A stretch of 64,000 nt of DNA, from assembly GCF_030384665.1 (NCBI RefSeq), contig NC_083674.1:2480001-2544000 (forward strand), in the 5' to 3' direction. Source of the DNA: Lodderomyces elongisporus. Taxonomy: Eukaryota > Ascomycota > Pichiomycetes > Serinales > Debaryomycetaceae. A program made the position numbers and the translations under genes. The stretch's first letter is position 1. Each line of letters opens with the position of its first letter. Under the pieces are notes generated by a model, which was not told where the DNA came from, did not search any database, and saw only the letters and a list, made by a program, of their open reading frames with translations. Of the stretch, positions 34,855-44,903 are shown piece by piece.

Positions 34855-35652
34855 CTACTTAGTTCTGTGCAAATAAGCATCCCACCCCGCTTTTTGGTAT
34901 CTCTTTCCTTCTACTGTTGGGTCTCTACCTTTTCCAAATAAGCCTCTACCAACAATAATGATATCTGTACCTGTAGATACTACCTCATCAACAGTTCTAT
35001 ACTGTTGACCCAAGCTATCACCTTTATCATCCAATCCTACGCCCGGAGTCATAATAACCCAATCGAACCCTTCATCAGCACCACCCATATCCCTTTGCGC
35101 AATGAATCCCATAACAAACTCTTTGTCCGATTTGGCAATCTCGACTGTTTTTGCTGAATACTCTCCGTACGCTAATGATCCTTTCGAGGAGAGTTCTGCT
35201 AACATGAGCAATCCACGCGGTTGATCCGTAACTTCGCTAGCACCTTCTTTTAATCCTTTTACAACACCTTCTCCGGTTACCCCATGGGCATTGGTGATGT
35301 CAGACCACTCTGCAATTCTATAAACACCTCCTGTGTACTGAGCTTTAACTGTATTTCCAATGTCTGCAAATTTTCTATCCTCAAAAATCATAAACTTGTG
35401 CTTTTTGGAAAGTTCAAGGAGCGGTAGGATGGTTTTCTCGTAGGAGAAATCGTCAATTATGTCAATGTGGGTCTTGACCAAACAAATAAAAGGACCAAGT
35501 TTATCCACCAACAGCAAAAACTCTGCAGTGGTGCGTACATCGATTGAGGCACATAAATTAGACTTTTTCTCCTCCATCAAATTAAACAAGCGCCTTGTCA
35601 CTGGCGACGAACTGAGCTCGGCTCTTTGACTATATGAATTTGTATTCACCAT
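34855..35652 (-). CDS. URA3: Orotidine-5'-phosphate decarboxylase
   Basis: It catalyses the last step of UMP synthesis, decarboxylation of OMP, in the cytosol. From the ATG at 35652 the product is 265 residues and starts [12 protein letters not shown], matching Candida URA3 N-termini; an in-frame ATG nine codons upstream (35679) would add MDLHFKFKS, which I judge to be leader. The active-site network is intact: Asp38 (CASIDV), Lys60 (VKTHID), and Asp92, Lys94 and Asp97 in the [11 protein letters not shown] motif. The phosphate-binding loop [11 protein letters not shown] is near the end, and the [11 protein letters not shown] loop is present. It lies between the carrier-like gene (convergent) and GEA2 (same strand, 300 bp upstream). 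URA3 promoters in yeasts are commonly low and modulated by pyrimidine supply; no specific site was recognised here. Confidence 0.97.
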   Translation of the reverse strand: MVNTNSYSQRAELSSSPVTRRLFNLMEEKKSNLCASIDVRTTAEFLLLVDKLGPFICLVKTHIDIIDDFSYEKTILPLLELSKKHKFMIFEDRKFADIGNTVKAQYTGGVYRIAEWSDITNAHGVTGEGVVKGLKEGASEVTDQPRGLLMLAELSSKGSLAYGEYSAKTVEIAKSDKEFVMGFIAQRDMGGADEGFDWVIMTPGVGLDDKGDSLGQQYRTVDEVVSTGTDIIIVGRGLFGKGRDPTVEGKRYQKAGWDAYLHRTK

Positions 35653-35951
35653 GCTTTTAAATTTGAAATGTAAATCCAAGAAGTATATTGAGTTTCAAAT
35701 CTATATGCAAGTTAAAAAAAAAAACAAGAAAAATTGAATTAAAAGGAAGAAGAACAACTATAAACATTTGGAGATGAATACAATATTTATAAGACAGAAA
35801 AAAAAAAAAAAAAGAGAGAGAGAGAGAGAGAGAATATAAAGACGGATGGAGAAAAACAAAAGAGTAATTCCGCGTTAATAATATCACTACTTTTACTATT
35901 TCTGTCTAGTTCATTTCAATCCAATTCAATTCATGAAGTATTCTATCATTT
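35653..35951. promoter_or_regulatory. URA3 upstream region, with GA repeat
   Basis: A 299-bp space between the URA3 start and the GEA2 stop, with an A run followed by about ten AG units (35813-35833). Short for a promoter that must also hold the GEA2 terminator. Confidence 0.5.
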
Positions 35952-38900
35952 CTATACAGTTTTTTCATCGTGATCTTTATCTCCTGCGGCTATTACTCTT
36001 TCGCTTTCATGTTCTGCACCATCAGCTTGTTTTCCCTCTATATCATTTTCTTTCTCGGTCTCTGCTTCCTCATTCTTCATATTTGGTTTCTCCTTTGTTT
36101 CTTCGGTTTCTGCAACTTCCAGTTTCTTTTCAACAAGACCCAATTCCTCAGCTAGACTGGGATATAAAACCCTGATCTTTTCAACTGTTTGTTTCAGACT
36201 CTCGTCGTGGTTGGTATCATCAGCAATGACCTTGTTTGCTTGTAACACGAGAATCATATTCTTCAATGTCTCCTTCGTCGACTCGGTCAGCTCCGGTGAA
36301 AGGTACCTACCATTATTTTTCTGAAACTCTAAAAGACCATCAAGTATCTTGATCCAGACCAGTTTGACGTCATCTAAGTTGGTGTTGTCCAAGTTTTTCA
36401 AGAATGCTTTACTTATAAGCGATACAACTTCATTTCGTGTCTTTTGGAATCCATTTCGACCACTATTATATACTTCAACTTTTGAAAGTTCAGATAATAA
36501 TGGGAGGTATCCAAACTCGAAAACACCTTGAAACGTCATGTCTTTATTTAACTGCATACTTGTGGTTGACGCTTGCAACGTCTTGACTGCAAAATCTCTT
36601 ACTTCGCGACAAGGATTAAAGCATTGATGTGCCAAAGCTTGAATAAAAGAATACGCAAGTCCATTTTGTTGAAATTGTTCCTTGGTGAGCAAAGGAGCCA
36701 ACCTCGAAGTTAATTCGATTGATTTCTTTGCCATACCCATCACATCATTATAATACGAGTTCTGAGCCAATTTACCACCATTGTGTTCGCTTTCATGTTC
36801 AAATTGTGATCCAATTGCGCCAAGCGAGGAAATCTCATCCATGAGCCCCAACACAGAGACAAAATTGGCGGGGGTAATCTCTTCTCTAGAGTTGGCAACA
36901 AAGCTTTCCAAGAATGGAATTATATCAAATGCATTTACTTGAAGCGAGCCAAAATAGCGAAGGGTGTTCCAATAATTGTCATCCACGAGCAATTTCTTGT
37001 AACACCAACAATCATCATCCAATAATGATAAAAGTGGTTGTAAAATCTGTCCGCCGTGTTTACTCATAAGATCCTTATCTGACTCTCCCAATGTTTTCAA
37101 AACAACTAATAAACTATTTTCGTTTTCATAATATCTCAACAAAAGCAATTTGTAAGTGGTTAACCTGAGCTGACCTTTTTTACTCAACCCATTCACTTCA
37201 TTTAAACAATCATATACTTTCTCCATGATCTTTTGGCTATTGAGTAATAAGCAAAAACAGACACAAGCTTCCAAAATGAACAAAGTTTCTGTTTCGCAAA
37301 ACCTCTTATTCTTTTCGTCGAGTTTTGGAATTGACGCCAAAAATAGCGAGATAAACTCCATCAAATTTCTTGAATCACTTTTAGACACTATCGCAAAGAT
37401 GTTTGGTACGTTAATGGTCTTGACGCAGTCCATTGATGATAACGTTGCCTCAATCTCAACATCGGTTGGCTCTGGTGGTTCGTCATTATATCCTTTAAGA
37501 AAGGAGGAAAAGGTGGAAAGCAAGCCTGAGTTATTCAATGGTTTGCTCTTTTTAATATGGTAGAGTGGTTGTACTTTTGGTAAAGGTCCCATTTGAATCT
37601 TTTTTTGAAATTCGCCAAACATGTTTGGATCTATCAAACAATTTTCAAACAAATTGAGAATAACATCAACAACTTTATCCCATGACTTTGTCACTCTGCA
37701 ACCACTTTTTTTCATCAATCTAAACAACATAACGGCTGCTAATTGAGCTTTAAAATCTCGTCCAAACCAAACGGATAAATCACTAACAAATATATCACCA
37801 TCTTTCTTCTCAATTTTAAGTTGCGTAATTGGAATCTCTTCTCGAATATTGTCATCATTGAGTCCTTTGCGCAATTCGCCTCTTGCAAGATTACTAAATT
37901 GAACCAACCTAATTGTCAATGTATCAATAGGTTCGGGAATATTATAAATTAAACACAAACTGGTCACTTTGTCCACTGACGACATTAACCTTGTTACTAT
38001 GTGATCGTCTGAAGCCTCCTGGTATACCACCATTAAGGTTGAGATGAGATCGTCTACTATTGCCTGTAATAACACTGAGTCAAAATGACACAACTCTTTA
38101 GCGTCAAATTCATCGTGTGTCTCATTGGAAAAATCTTGAGTGGAAACAGCATTGTGCCACACATCGTCAAACCATTTATCGGTTCCATGGTGTTCTTCGG
38201 GCATGATTATTTCACGGTCCTTGATGGATGAATAAATCTTGGAAAGATACCACTCGGGGAAATCTTTTCCATTATAAACTCCTCTAAGATTTCGTTTATA
38301 GTCTTCCAACAACATCTGCCTCTTTACTTGTGGATTATGCAAATCTGTATTGAGCATAATGACAGAATAAGACAAGATGAATACAGAATCCTTATCCGGT
38401 CTAACTGCCTCGTCGTTTTCTTCACCCGCTGAACCTCTTCTTTTTGTCGCTGGAGATTTAGTGGAAAGATCAACTTGATTGGAATCAGAGTTTTCTTGGC
38501 ATGAAACATACCTCTCAGCGAATTTCTCAACAATCCTCTCAATTTGTTGTGATTCTCCCGGTAACCTAAATGTTTTCAATAATATTCTTAATGCTTCATC
38601 GACACGTAAATCACGGAAATCAAATAGACTAATGAATGCATCAAGAAGATGTGAATTTTTCGGCTTTGCAAGAAATTCACCAAGCATTTTTTTATTCAAT
38701 CGAGCCGACTTGGAAAAGAAAAAATTTGCAACTTCTTCATAATCCTTGTCATCACTAATAAACCCTTCTTTTGCTAGCAGTTTAACACCTTCCTTAGGAT
38801 TTTCATTGAGCAATTCTGTGCAATTTATAAAAGCTGTCTTTTTACGTCTTTTTTCAAGGTATTTTTTCGAAAGCTCCGATTTCGATCCGCGAGTATGTAC

Positions 38901-40670
38901 CTTTGATCGCTCATTCATTCCCAAAATCAATGTCAACAAACCGTCAAGGCACAATGGTGGAACATTGTGGGTCAGTGTGATTGCTGCTTCTGGAAGAGAT
39001 TGCTTTGCCAAAAACTTGATGAAATCTGCTGCTAAATCGCTCTTTTCAAAATCGCAATCGTAATTGATAAACATGCGCGTGAAAAACTCTGGTGACCTCG
39101 TCCATAATAAGCTAAGCGACTCTAGTAATAACTCTTTCGCAATCGGGGTCCTTGATGGTTGATTACTAATTTTTTTCCCAGTCTTGTCGTTTGATATTGG
39201 CTCAGGTTGCAATGCTTTCATAATGAGGCGTATGGATAGTTCAAATTGGGGTTTCAATCTGGAACCAAGGACGATGGAAATTGTTGAAAATACTTGCAAA
39301 GAAGCTTTCAAAAGTGGGGTTGAGTCCGTGGTGGTGATAATTTGCAACACGTGTTTGGAAACAGGGTCAGCAATCATTGTTAACAAAGACGAATACTTTG
39401 GCAATTCGGAGCCTGACACTTCGACTGCAGTATTAATGAGTGTTAATGCAAATACTCGAGTGCTCTCCATATGCTGATGCTGATTTGTAGGTGAGATGAA
39501 GGATACAAGTATCCCCAAAAACTCATTTATACAAACGATGCCAAATGGGTCATCAAAACTTTCTTGTACCAGTTCGTGTTCTTCAGCATTGTGCTTTTCA
39601 ACCTCCATAGAGCTTTTGCTATCGCCATTAACAGAGCTGGGGCTCGAACTTGACTCAGAAGACGCTTTTGTTTCCGTACCACCAATGACATCATCGGGTA
39701 ACACCGTGTTTGAGAAATTTGTTTGAAGATCATTTCCAGAGAAATCAGTTTCGGGCTCCAATTCTTTTAGTTTTGAGAAAATCTCCACTGTGATGGACAT
39801 CATCGCCATCTCTGCTGCTCTTCGCAACACTTCGCTTCTTCTCTTGTTGCATGCCAATGAGAGACAGGTATGTACAATTTCCGAGACGCTTTCATTGGTA
39901 AGAATAGCTACAAGCAGGCTCTCCACCAACTTCTCCAATAGCCGAAGCACTTTCAATAAAACTGCATCATCTGAATTTTGATCAGCAGCTTCAAAACGGC
40001 AGTGGGTCAATGCAGAAACAATTTGCGCAAGCGAAGCATTTATATTCTTGGAATCCAATGAGATTACATCATACGTCAAAAACTTGGAAACTGCATTAAG
40101 TGCTAATCCCGTAATATACCCTGATGTAGATGACAGCTTAATAACTAGTAAGAAAGGTTGGAGTAAAGTTAGACTGTCGATATCGAATATGGTTTTAGAT
40201 TCCGTTAATATCGACTTCAATTGCAAAAATGATGACAACAAGGGGTTATCCAGTCGACTAGTGCTCAACGTAGACCCGTTGTAGTTTGCGCCCTTTTCAG
40301 ATTGATTGTTGAGAATGGAAGATATGCCTAAATTACTTGTTAGGCCCTCGTCGTCGTCGGGTGTACCAAATATATCGCTAGCATTAAGTAAGGCAGCAAC
40401 GCCTCCCTGAGCCCATCTATTTGATCTTCTCATTGCTGAGACCATGGCCATACACTCATTCACTGCCAAAGTAGTGGGGTCAATGCTGACATTTCCTCTT
40501 GAAATTGGTCTGTTGGAAGAAACTGTTTTCCTTTTGACCTCATGCAAAGCCGCTTCTGCTCCAGCTGCACCCGTCGTGGTTGTTGTTGTTGTTGTTGTTG
40601 TTGATAATGATGACGAAGAATCGCCAGTCTTTATGCCAGAACGTGCACCACGTTCTGAAGTGACATTCAT
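35952..40670 (-). CDS. GEA2: Gea-type (GBF/BIG group) Arf guanine-nucleotide exchange factor
   Basis: A large Golgi Arf-GEF that loads GTP on Arf1-type GTPases for COPI and clathrin traffic. The 1572 residues compare with 1408-1459 in S. cerevisiae Gea1/2. Order: disordered Ser/Thr N-terminus with a Thr10 run (GTT repeat at 40580-40610), DCB/HUS helical region (~60-600, including NECMAMVSAMRRSNRWAQ and PSRTPIAKELLLESLSLLW), Sec7 domain (~610-810), then HDS helices. The catalytic glutamic finger is Glu706 in FRLPGESQQIERI, and the second Sec7 signature is SYSVIMLNTDLHNPQV. A Ser/Asp/Lys-rich insertion lies in the Sec7 domain after helix F. The C-terminal ~60 residues are a charged Glu/Lys repeat. 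The gene is divergent from UPF3. The Arf substrate gene in this window, ARF3, belongs to another Arf class. Confidence 0.93.
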   Translation of the reverse strand: MNVTSERGARSGIKTGDSSSSLSTTTTTTTTTTGAAGAEAALHEVKRKTVSSNRPISRGNVSIDPTTLAVNECMAMVSAMRRSNRWAQGGVAALLNASDIFGTPDDDEGLTSNLGISSILNNQSEKGANYNGSTLSTSRLDNPLLSSFLQLKSILTESKTIFDIDSLTLLQPFLLVIKLSSTSGYITGLALNAVSKFLTYDVISLDSKNINASLAQIVSALTHCRFEAADQNSDDAVLLKVLRLLEKLVESLLVAILTNESVSEIVHTCLSLACNKRRSEVLRRAAEMAMMSITVEIFSKLKELEPETDFSGNDLQTNFSNTVLPDDVIGGTETKASSESSSSPSSVNGDSKSSMEVEKHNAEEHELVQESFDDPFGIVCINEFLGILVSFISPTNQHQHMESTRVFALTLINTAVEVSGSELPKYSSLLTMIADPVSKHVLQIITTTDSTPLLKASLQVFSTISIVLGSRLKPQFELSIRLIMKALQPEPISNDKTGKKISNQPSRTPIAKELLLESLSLLWTRSPEFFTRMFINYDCDFEKSDLAADFIKFLAKQSLPEAAITLTHNVPPLCLDGLLTLILGMNERSKVHTRGSKSELSKKYLEKRRKKTAFINCTELLNENPKEGVKLLAKEGFISDDKDYEEVANFFFSKSARLNKKMLGEFLAKPKNSHLLDAFISLFDFRDLRVDEALRILLKTFRLPGESQQIERIVEKFAERYVSCQENSDSNQVDLSTKSPATKRRGSAGEENDEAVRPDKDSVFILSYSVIMLNTDLHNPQVKRQMLLEDYKRNLRGVYNGKDFPEWYLSKIYSSIKDREIIMPEEHHGTDKWFDDVWHNAVSTQDFSNETHDEFDAKELCHFDSVLLQAIVDDLISTLMVVYQEASDDHIVTRLMSSVDKVTSLCLIYNIPEPIDTLTIRLVQFSNLARGELRKGLNDDNIREEIPITQLKIEKKDGDIFVSDLSVWFGRDFKAQLAAVMLFRLMKKSGCRVTKSWDKVVDVILNLFENCLIDPNMFGEFQKKIQMGPLPKVQPLYHIKKSKPLNNSGLLSTFSSFLKGYNDEPPEPTDVEIEATLSSMDCVKTINVPNIFAIVSKSDSRNLMEFISLFLASIPKLDEKNKRFCETETLFILEACVCFCLLLNSQKIMEKVYDCLNEVNGLSKKGQLRLTTYKLLLLRYYENENSLLVVLKTLGESDKDLMSKHGGQILQPLLSLLDDDCWCYKKLLVDDNYWNTLRYFGSLQVNAFDIIPFLESFVANSREEITPANFVSVLGLMDEISSLGAIGSQFEHESEHNGGKLAQNSYYNDVMGMAKKSIELTSRLAPLLTKEQFQQNGLAYSFIQALAHQCFNPCREVRDFAVKTLQASTTSMQLNKDMTFQGVFEFGYLPLLSELSKVEVYNSGRNGFQKTRNEVVSLISKAFLKNLDNTNLDDVKLVWIKILDGLLEFQKNNGRYLSPELTESTKETLKNMILVLQANKVIADDTNHDESLKQTVEKIRVLYPSLAEELGLVEKKLEVAETEETKEKPNMKNEEAETEKENDIEGKQADGAEHESERVIAAGDKDHDEKTV

Positions 40671-41781
40671 TATATAGTACTAGGACAAGTAAAGAGAATG
40701 GATATGTTTCGCTTATTGTCTTTGTTGTTGTCTTTGTTGTCTTTGTTGTCTTTGTTGTCTTTGTTGTTGTTCGTTTGTTTTTTTGCTGGAATGTTATATC
40801 TCTGGGTTAAAAAAGTGTGCAATATTCGCGGTAGAATGATTGCCAGTGTCTCTTATGTTGTTGATTTGCTAATAGTGAACTTGTTTCCCCACGCACAAAG
40901 TGACACAATAGTTGCAAAGAATCCCTTTTCTATACCCAATCAAATGCAAAAAAAAAAAAAAAATTTAAGAAGAAAAGAAAAGAAAAATACTATGTTGATA
41001 GTTAAATTAAAGGTTGATAAGACTGGATTGTATGTGGTGGAATTGGTGAGGTTTGTAAACTTTGTAGAATTTGTAGGAATTTGTGGAATGCGTGTTGCAA
41101 TTTTATCCGTTTGAACAGCGTTGGGGAAAAGAAGAAAAAAACCAAAAAAAAAAAAAAAAAAAGCAAAAAGTAAAAAGCAAAAAGCAAAAAACGAAAGAAA
41201 TGTAGTATTAACAGCAGCAGACAAATGCTGCCACTACCACGAAGAGACTATATATACCCAAATTTTGTGTTTATCTTTTTTTTTTGCTCGATAACGCTAC
41301 AAGTAAAGAGACCGTATAAAATAGAAAGAAATAAACTACTTGACAACATTCACATCTTCAGATTTTGACGTCAAATTCTGTTTTACTCGATTTTGGATTG
41401 ATTTTTACTATGAACTTGAATTAATCATGGATCATCCGTAATGCTCAACGATTTGACAATCCTTTCTTAATTTTCTTTTTGCGTTCTTGGGGGGGGGGGG
41501 GGGGGGAGAGAAGAAGGGGATTAGGACTGCGAGTGAGAGCTAGGGCAAGAGCGATCGCGTGCGCAATTTCACGTAGAAGAAACGCATTGCATCATTCACC
41601 ATCTTAAAGGTGACAGCTTGAGTCGCACCTAAACCCCTTTATAGTGAAACAATTGTTCTTTCTTTTTTCAATACATATATTTCTTCCTTGTTTCTCCTTG
41701 ATTTGTAGTTTCAATCCTCGTTTTTAGCGCTCAAGATTTTACCGTTGTTTTGAAAATACAAATCAACTATAGGCAAGTGTT
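40671..41781. promoter_or_regulatory. Divergent promoter region, GEA2 / UPF3
   Basis: 1.1 kb without a recognised gene. It contains a TTGTC/TTTG repeat (40716-40771) next to the GEA2 start, poly-A stretches, and an 18-G run (41489-41506) about 275 bp before the UPF3 start. The frames over it are low-complexity. Confidence 0.6.
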
Positions 41782-43038
41782 ATGGCATCGATAGCTCCGA
41801 GCAGAAATGTGGGTCCGAAACCTATGCACCGTGGTCCTTCATCGAAGAAAACTCAACTGATTAATGCAAAAAAGTCTGGACCAAAAGTGGACAATCCAGA
41901 ACTAGGTATCATTTCCGGGAACTTTAAACTTGTGGTGCGATTGCTCCCGCCTGCGCTATCTGAGTCCGATTTTCTCACTCAGTTGGAAGGACTTTATCCC
42001 CAAAAAGAAAACAAAATTGTACGACATTACTATGTCAAAGGTTCATATCCCCAGAAACCTTTTGAGTTGCCCGTATACAGCCGTGCTTATGTTAGTTTCA
42101 AAAATGTTGCCGACATGAATGAATTCACTGGCCTTGTTAGAGACAAATCATTTCATGACGAAAAGGACTCGACCATTCCAATTATCGAAAAGTCTTTATT
42201 TCAAAAGATGATTGATGGCAGACAAATAAATACTAGTGGTGCAATAGTCAATAAGAGAAATAAAGGAAGGGACAAAAGGAAAGCAGTCCCATTGGAAGAC
42301 GACGATATATACCAAAGGTTTTTGCAATTTTTGAACCATGAAATTCCTGAATTCGATCTTATTAAAGTCAAGGAACCGGCTGGGAAGAAAAGAAACAAGC
42401 TGAAAGCCACTACTAAAGTTGCTGCTACTGCTACTGATTCCCCTTCTTCCTCTTCTTCTTCTTCTTTGGATGCTTTGTCAAAAAAAACCAGAGGCAAAAA
42501 GAAAAAGACATCTAAGATTGTAAAAAAAGGAGGTGTACCCGATTCTGGTCAATCAAAAGGCAATAAAAACGTCAATACGAAAGATAATGTAGAGCAGCAG
42601 AAAGTTAAAGATCAGAAAGTTGGCAAGAACAAGAACAGAAAGAAAAGCAAGACTACAGCAAAAGATGGCGTCGAAAATAAAAAACCTGCTCTGCTGCAAA
42701 CGGCAGGTGAAAAACAAACAGAATCTGATAGCCTTGCGAAGCAACTGAAGAACAAGAGAAGAAAAAAGAAGAAGGAAACACAGGCTAAGAGCGAGAACAA
42801 CGAAACAAAAGAAAAAGAACAAAAAAGTACGGAATCTAGTGGTACACTAGAGCCTAATCGGCTGAGGAGACGACGTTCTAGAAAAGATCGAGTAGAGACT
42901 AAACAACAACAACAACAACAACAACAGAGTAATTCGCATAGTGATGATCCGCGACCATTACGAAGAGCAGAAAATGCACCCAAGAAACCAATAAAGATTC
43001 TTAGCTCAAAAGCTGAAAAGCAATCAGAAGATATTTGA
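41782..43038 (+). CDS. UPF3: Upf3, nonsense-mediated mRNA decay factor
   Basis: Upf3 works with Upf1 and Upf2 to degrade mRNAs with premature stops and shuttles between nucleus and cytoplasm. The 418 residues (S. cerevisiae 387) carry the Upf3 RNP-type domain at ~45-170: FKLVVRLLPPALSESDF at the start, a YYVKGSYPQKP loop and the YVSF strand. The remaining ~240 residues are Lys/Arg-rich (KKKTSK, RRKKKK stretches; good nuclear localisation signals) with Ser runs and eight consecutive Gln (CAA repeat, 42904-42927). The basic tail is typical of fungal Upf3. It is convergent with the NDUFAF6-like gene. Confidence 0.9.
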   Translation: MASIAPSRNVGPKPMHRGPSSKKTQLINAKKSGPKVDNPELGIISGNFKLVVRLLPPALSESDFLTQLEGLYPQKENKIVRHYYVKGSYPQKPFELPVYSRAYVSFKNVADMNEFTGLVRDKSFHDEKDSTIPIIEKSLFQKMIDGRQINTSGAIVNKRNKGRDKRKAVPLEDDDIYQRFLQFLNHEIPEFDLIKVKEPAGKKRNKLKATTKVAATATDSPSSSSSSSLDALSKKTRGKKKKTSKIVKKGGVPDSGQSKGNKNVNTKDNVEQQKVKDQKVGKNKNRKKSKTTAKDGVENKKPALLQTAGEKQTESDSLAKQLKNKRRKKKKETQAKSENNETKEKEQKSTESSGTLEPNRLRRRRSRKDRVETKQQQQQQQQSNSHSDDPRPLRRAENAPKKPIKILSSKAEKQSEDI

Positions 43039-43371
43039 ACGACATCGGTGTATGTGTGTGCGTTTGCTTGTTTGTTTGTTGTTTGTTGTTTTTTCTGGTT
43101 TTGAAATGCGGATTTTTCAAGAAATGTGCTATATCATTTGTCCATGTAGACCTTTTTGGTAATCCATGTTTCCACTTTATAGAAGCACTTTAATCTTCAA
43201 CATTCTTGATATATATATGAATGTGTATATGTATGTATATATATATAAATGTGTATATGTATGTATGCATCTATCTATGTATGTATGTACCGGTAGATAT
43301 AAACACATCATTTATGGCCCTTCTCCATTTGGTCCCCTTTGTGAGCCTATACTAAAAACAAAGTTTCATTC
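43039..43371. other. Convergent spacer UPF3 / NDUFAF6-like gene
   Basis: 333 bp with TGTATATGTATG repeats (43220-43280). No gene seen; both 3' UTRs should end here. Confidence 0.7.
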
Positions 43372-44547
43372 TCAAATCTGCCTCCTATAGTAATCCTTAA
43401 ATGAAGTCCACGCCAACCTCCATTCTTGTTGTTGCAACTTGGGACTCATAACATCAAAATCGTGCTTTTCCAATCTTTGCAAATACAAACTTGTTGGTAT
43501 ACCAACCATCATGGGCGTGAATATCGTATCCGGAACGCCGCCTCTCCAGCTCTTGGAGTATTTTTGCAATATAGCATCATTGGAGTGGCTAGCCACAACT
43601 TCTCTAGCTTGCTCCTTGAAATCTTTCAATTTCTTTCTTGCTGTAAGAATATGATCGTTTGCAACTATTGACGTCTCATACACCACCTGCTTCAACTTGT
43701 TTACTGTTTCCCGCGCATCTGTTGGATCAGCGTGACCTTGGAATAGACGCAAAAGAGATTCTTGCGACAAGTCATTCTTTGTCATGATATCCACTGGTAA
43801 GGTAATTTGGTTGCGCGATGATGCATAGAATCGAAGTCCATTAATCATGGATGCAATTGCTGTAGCTTGCCCAATATGAGCTGAGATATCAGTCACCAAA
43901 GATTGTAGTGGGTTCAGATATTCGAGCAACTTTATCGATGATGGTGATATCAGTGGCGATAAAAGCACCCCCTGTGTTAGGTAATTGAGCTGAGAATACG
44001 TGCCTTCACCATAACTGCAGATATCATCCACTGTGTTGAACACTGCATTTGTCTTGATGAAATGTCGTCTGGTTTGCAAAAATTGCTGAAAATAGGAAAT
44101 GTCAAGATGTAAATTGTTCCTTAATGCATTTCGAAGCAAAATGGCTATGGGCTCACCAAGATCCTTTGTGCTTTCTGGATCCTCGGTGAATATACGCTGG
44201 ATCAAATCACTCCAAAATTTAAACTTGAGATCAGCTGTAGAGACTCCCAAAGTCTGCGACATTTGGTTCGAGGCCCGCGAGGCTCGCGATTGGGTATTGG
44301 CTCCACCTTCATTAATCTTGTTGATTTCCAAATTGAATGCTCTAATGGCAAGGAATGTTTCTCGAGCTGGTTCAGGAATGTACTGTGCTAGGATATAAGA
44401 GGAACGGTCGGCTTTCTCTAATGTTTGGGTGATATTATCCACTGAATTGTGAATCAATGCGCGATATTTTTCTGATTCAGAGTATGATCTCGATCCGTGG
44501 TAAACAAGACAATTGCGTGGGTTTGCACGTGAGAACCGTGATAACAT
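43372..44547 (-). CDS. Mitochondrial complex I assembly factor, NDUFAF6-like (squalene/phytoene synthase fold)
   Basis: A matrix protein of the NDUFAF6 group, a pseudo-enzyme relative of squalene/phytoene synthase needed to build NADH:ubiquinone oxidoreductase (ND1 module). The open frame starts at 44664, but the ATG at 44547 gives 391 residues beginning MLSRFSRANPRN, then Arg/Ser-rich sequence, which is a textbook mitochondrial presequence. Upstream residues look like leader. Evidence for the family: REtFLAIRAFNLEINKI (helix A), TRRHFIKTN, then DDICSYGEGTYSQLNYL, HIGQATAIASMINGLRF, and a C-terminal hydrophobic helix after KSWRGGVPDTIFTPM. The Asp-rich DxxxD pairs that bind prenyl diphosphate in true synthases are not evident, so it is unlikely to make squalene. 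S. cerevisiae has no complex I and no such gene; CTG-clade yeasts keep both. Confidence 0.82.
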   Translation of the reverse strand: MLSRFSRANPRNCLVYHGSRSYSESEKYRALIHNSVDNITQTLEKADRSSYILAQYIPEPARETFLAIRAFNLEINKINEGGANTQSRASRASNQMSQTLGVSTADLKFKFWSDLIQRIFTEDPESTKDLGEPIAILLRNALRNNLHLDISYFQQFLQTRRHFIKTNAVFNTVDDICSYGEGTYSQLNYLTQGVLLSPLISPSSIKLLEYLNPLQSLVTDISAHIGQATAIASMINGLRFYASSRNQITLPVDIMTKNDLSQESLLRLFQGHADPTDARETVNKLKQVVYETSIVANDHILTARKKLKDFKEQAREVVASHSNDAILQKYSKSWRGGVPDTIFTPMMVGIPTSLYLQRLEKHDFDVMSPKLQQQEWRLAWTSFKDYYRRQI

Positions 44548-44903
44548 TGTTGTTGAGAAAGGAGTTGGTAATGTAAAGTGGTGGCTAAAAGGAAATTCAA
44601 AATAAATATTGTCAAGGTCGGAGCTAAGAATGCTCAGCAATTGCTGCAATATTTGCAATGCCAATGAATACTGCTTGCGCTTTTTTAAGATCTATTGCTT
44701 TGCTACCTATTGTCTTTATAATAATTTTTCTTTTTCTTTTTCTTTTTTTATTTTTTGGTTTCTTCTTCTTCTTTTTCTTTTTCTTTTTCCTGGGCTACCA
44801 ATTTCCTTGTACCTTATACATCGTACCTCGTACCTTTCCTTCCTTCTCTACCGGCTGGATCACATATCCTCTAATCTGCTAAAAACAATAAATACTACAA
44901 AAT
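44548..44903. promoter_or_regulatory. Divergent promoter region, NDUFAF6-like / CPR6
   Basis: 356 bp shared by two divergent genes. It contains T/C-rich tracts (44727-44795) and repeated CGTACCTCGTACC near 44822-44840. No gene seen. Confidence 0.5.

Noticed and set aside
35653..35679. Upstream in-frame ATG of URA3 (adds nine residues)
   Set aside because: The downstream ATG gives the N-terminus expected for Candida URA3 ([12 protein letters not shown]); the extra residues have no counterpart.
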